NCBI RefSeq assembly: GCF_014205295.1
Contig: NZ_JACHNF010000001.1
Coordinates: 2,418,001-2,482,000, forward strand
From: Kribbella solani
Lineage (GTDB): Bacteria; Actinomycetota; Actinomycetes; Propionibacteriales; Kribbellaceae
Direction of reading: 5' to 3'
DNA: 64,000 bases
Shown: positions 63,534 to 64,000 of the stretch, one piece after another
Position numbering within the stretch: position 1 is the stretch's first letter
How the letters are laid out: every line of letters starts with the position of its first letter
The notes under the pieces: model-generated
What the model saw: the letters and a program-made list of their open reading frames with translations, nothing else
What the model was told of the DNA's origin: nothing
Databases searched by the model: none
Program-made: the position numbers and the translations under genes

Positions 63534-64000
63534 GTGGAGACCGTTGCGCAACTCGAGACCGACCCGCACCCGACCTTGGCGGCAATCCGCCCGATCGGCT
63601 GGGTGGAGCCACTCAACGCCTGGCTGGTCACCGGCCGGGCACTCGCGTTACAGGTACTGCGCGACCCGGAAACCTTCACCGTCGACGATCCGCGCTTCTC
63701 GACCGCCCAGGTGGTCGGCCCGTCGATGCTCTCCCTCGACGGCAACCCGCACAAAACCCACCGGGACCCCTTCGAGTCCCCCTTCACCCTCGCCGAAACC
63801 CGCCGCCGCTTCACCACCCCCGTCCAGCAAACCGCCACCGCGCTCATAACCACCCTCCAACAAACCGCCACCCGCACCACCGCCGGCACCCAGCCCGCAC
63901 CGCCCGCGCCCGCCCCTTCCGGTGCCTCCCCCACCCACACCTCGCCACCCGGGCCCGGCGCTCCGGCTTCCCCCACCTCGCCGCTGGAGCCTGGCTCTGG
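63534..64000 (+). CDS. Cytochrome P450 (N-terminal part, cut by the window edge)
   Basis: 155 residues are visible. NAWLVTGRALALQVLRDPET and the later SMLSLDGNPHKTHRDPFES are the N-terminal hallmarks of bacterial P450s (the B-C region with the heme-contacting His-Arg). The heme cysteine lies outside the window. From about residue 120 the chain turns into a Pro/Ser/Thr/Ala-rich stretch not expected in a P450 at that point, where helix D should be. This may be a low-complexity insertion or a frame problem. The GTG start follows a TAGGCT box by 6 bases. Divergent from priA. Confidence 0.75.
   Translation, partial: METVAQLETDPHPTLAAIRPIGWVEPLNAWLVTGRALALQVLRDPETFTVDDPRFSTAQVVGPSMLSLDGNPHKTHRDPFESPFTLAETRRRFTTPVQQTATALITTLQQTATRTTAGTQPAPPAPAPSGASPTHTSPPGPGAPASPTSPLEPGS

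Overview
The window is a 64 kb stretch of very GC-rich, gene-dense chromosome from an actinomycete. Three things point there: the codon use (almost every third position is G or C, with many GTAC-containing codons), the frequent GTG starts, and a backbone order seen in Actinomycetota: hisA/priA ... hisF ... hisI-trpE-[Trp membrane protein]-trpC-trpB-trpA ... lgt ... pyk ... pdtaR ... polA. The same genes occur in the same order in Mycobacterium tuberculosis between Rv1603 and Rv1629. Codon style and gene content suggest a Kribbella- or Nocardioides-like soil or plant-associated genus; that is an inference. I see no integrase, transposase, phage module or CRISPR array. The mobile-looking items are one free-standing LAGLIDADG endonuclease gene beside a tRNA and several palindromic or tandem repeats.

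Layout. 1-7.4 kb: the 5' part of a sugar-type binding lipoprotein gene, a Nudix hydrolase, an unknown phosphoribosyltransferase-like gene coupled to polA, a hot-dog thioesterase, a GNAT and a DUF554 membrane protein. 7.4-13.5 kb: a complete branched-chain amino acid type ABC importer (binding protein, LivH, LivM, LivG, LivF) read on the minus strand. 13.8-18.5 kb: pdtaR, the homing endonuclease gene, tRNA-Leu(CAA), pyruvate kinase and a membrane-anchored metallophosphoesterase. 18.7-26.8 kb: glutamate synthase gltB-gltD, divergent from ACC deaminase acdS, then a VIT1-family transporter. 26.8-35.6 kb: lgt, then a thiol/copper trio (DsbA-like, MauE-like, SCO1) joined to trpA-trpB, then trpC, two small membrane proteins, trpE and hisI, all on the minus strand with many 4-base overlaps. 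35.6-46.3 kb: a renal-type dipeptidase, a 14-bp minisatellite, a GNAT, an IscA-like protein, a heterodimeric ABC exporter, a TIGR03085 protein, a DedA protein, an MBL-fold hydrolase and a membrane-linked phosphatase-like protein. 46.6-55.1 kb: a D-Ala-D-Ala carboxypeptidase, two paralogous double-GNAT proteins, an ArsR-like regulator with an MFS exporter, a MarR regulator with a DHA2 exporter, and a second MarR with a repeat-rich N-terminus. 55.1-63.4 kb: hisF and priA, separated by a PH-like membrane protein and a four-gene unit (PlsC-type acyltransferase, LarA-like protein, zinc alcohol dehydrogenase, acyl-CoA reductase fused to a HAD phosphatase). The window ends inside a cytochrome P450 gene.

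How the genes fit together. Tryptophan and histidine synthesis are interleaved. No trpF is present, and the HisA protein looks like PriA, which serves both pathways. GltBD supplies glutamate, and ACC deaminase releases ammonia next to it. Lgt anchors the several lipoproteins encoded here. Many genes have a TANNNT -10 box 6-8 bases before the start codon, so leaderless transcripts look common.

Most noteworthy items: (1) two 162-bp imperfect palindromes, one between trpC and trpB and one at the marR-exporter junction, which share sequence and show compensatory base-pair changes; (2) the LarA/acyl-CoA reductase-HAD/ADH/PlsC unit placed between hisA and hisF; (3) a 23-copy 14-bp tandem array with an exact 126-bp higher-order duplication; (4) the homing endonuclease gene at tRNA-Leu; (5) tandemly duplicated stop/start junctions after trpE.
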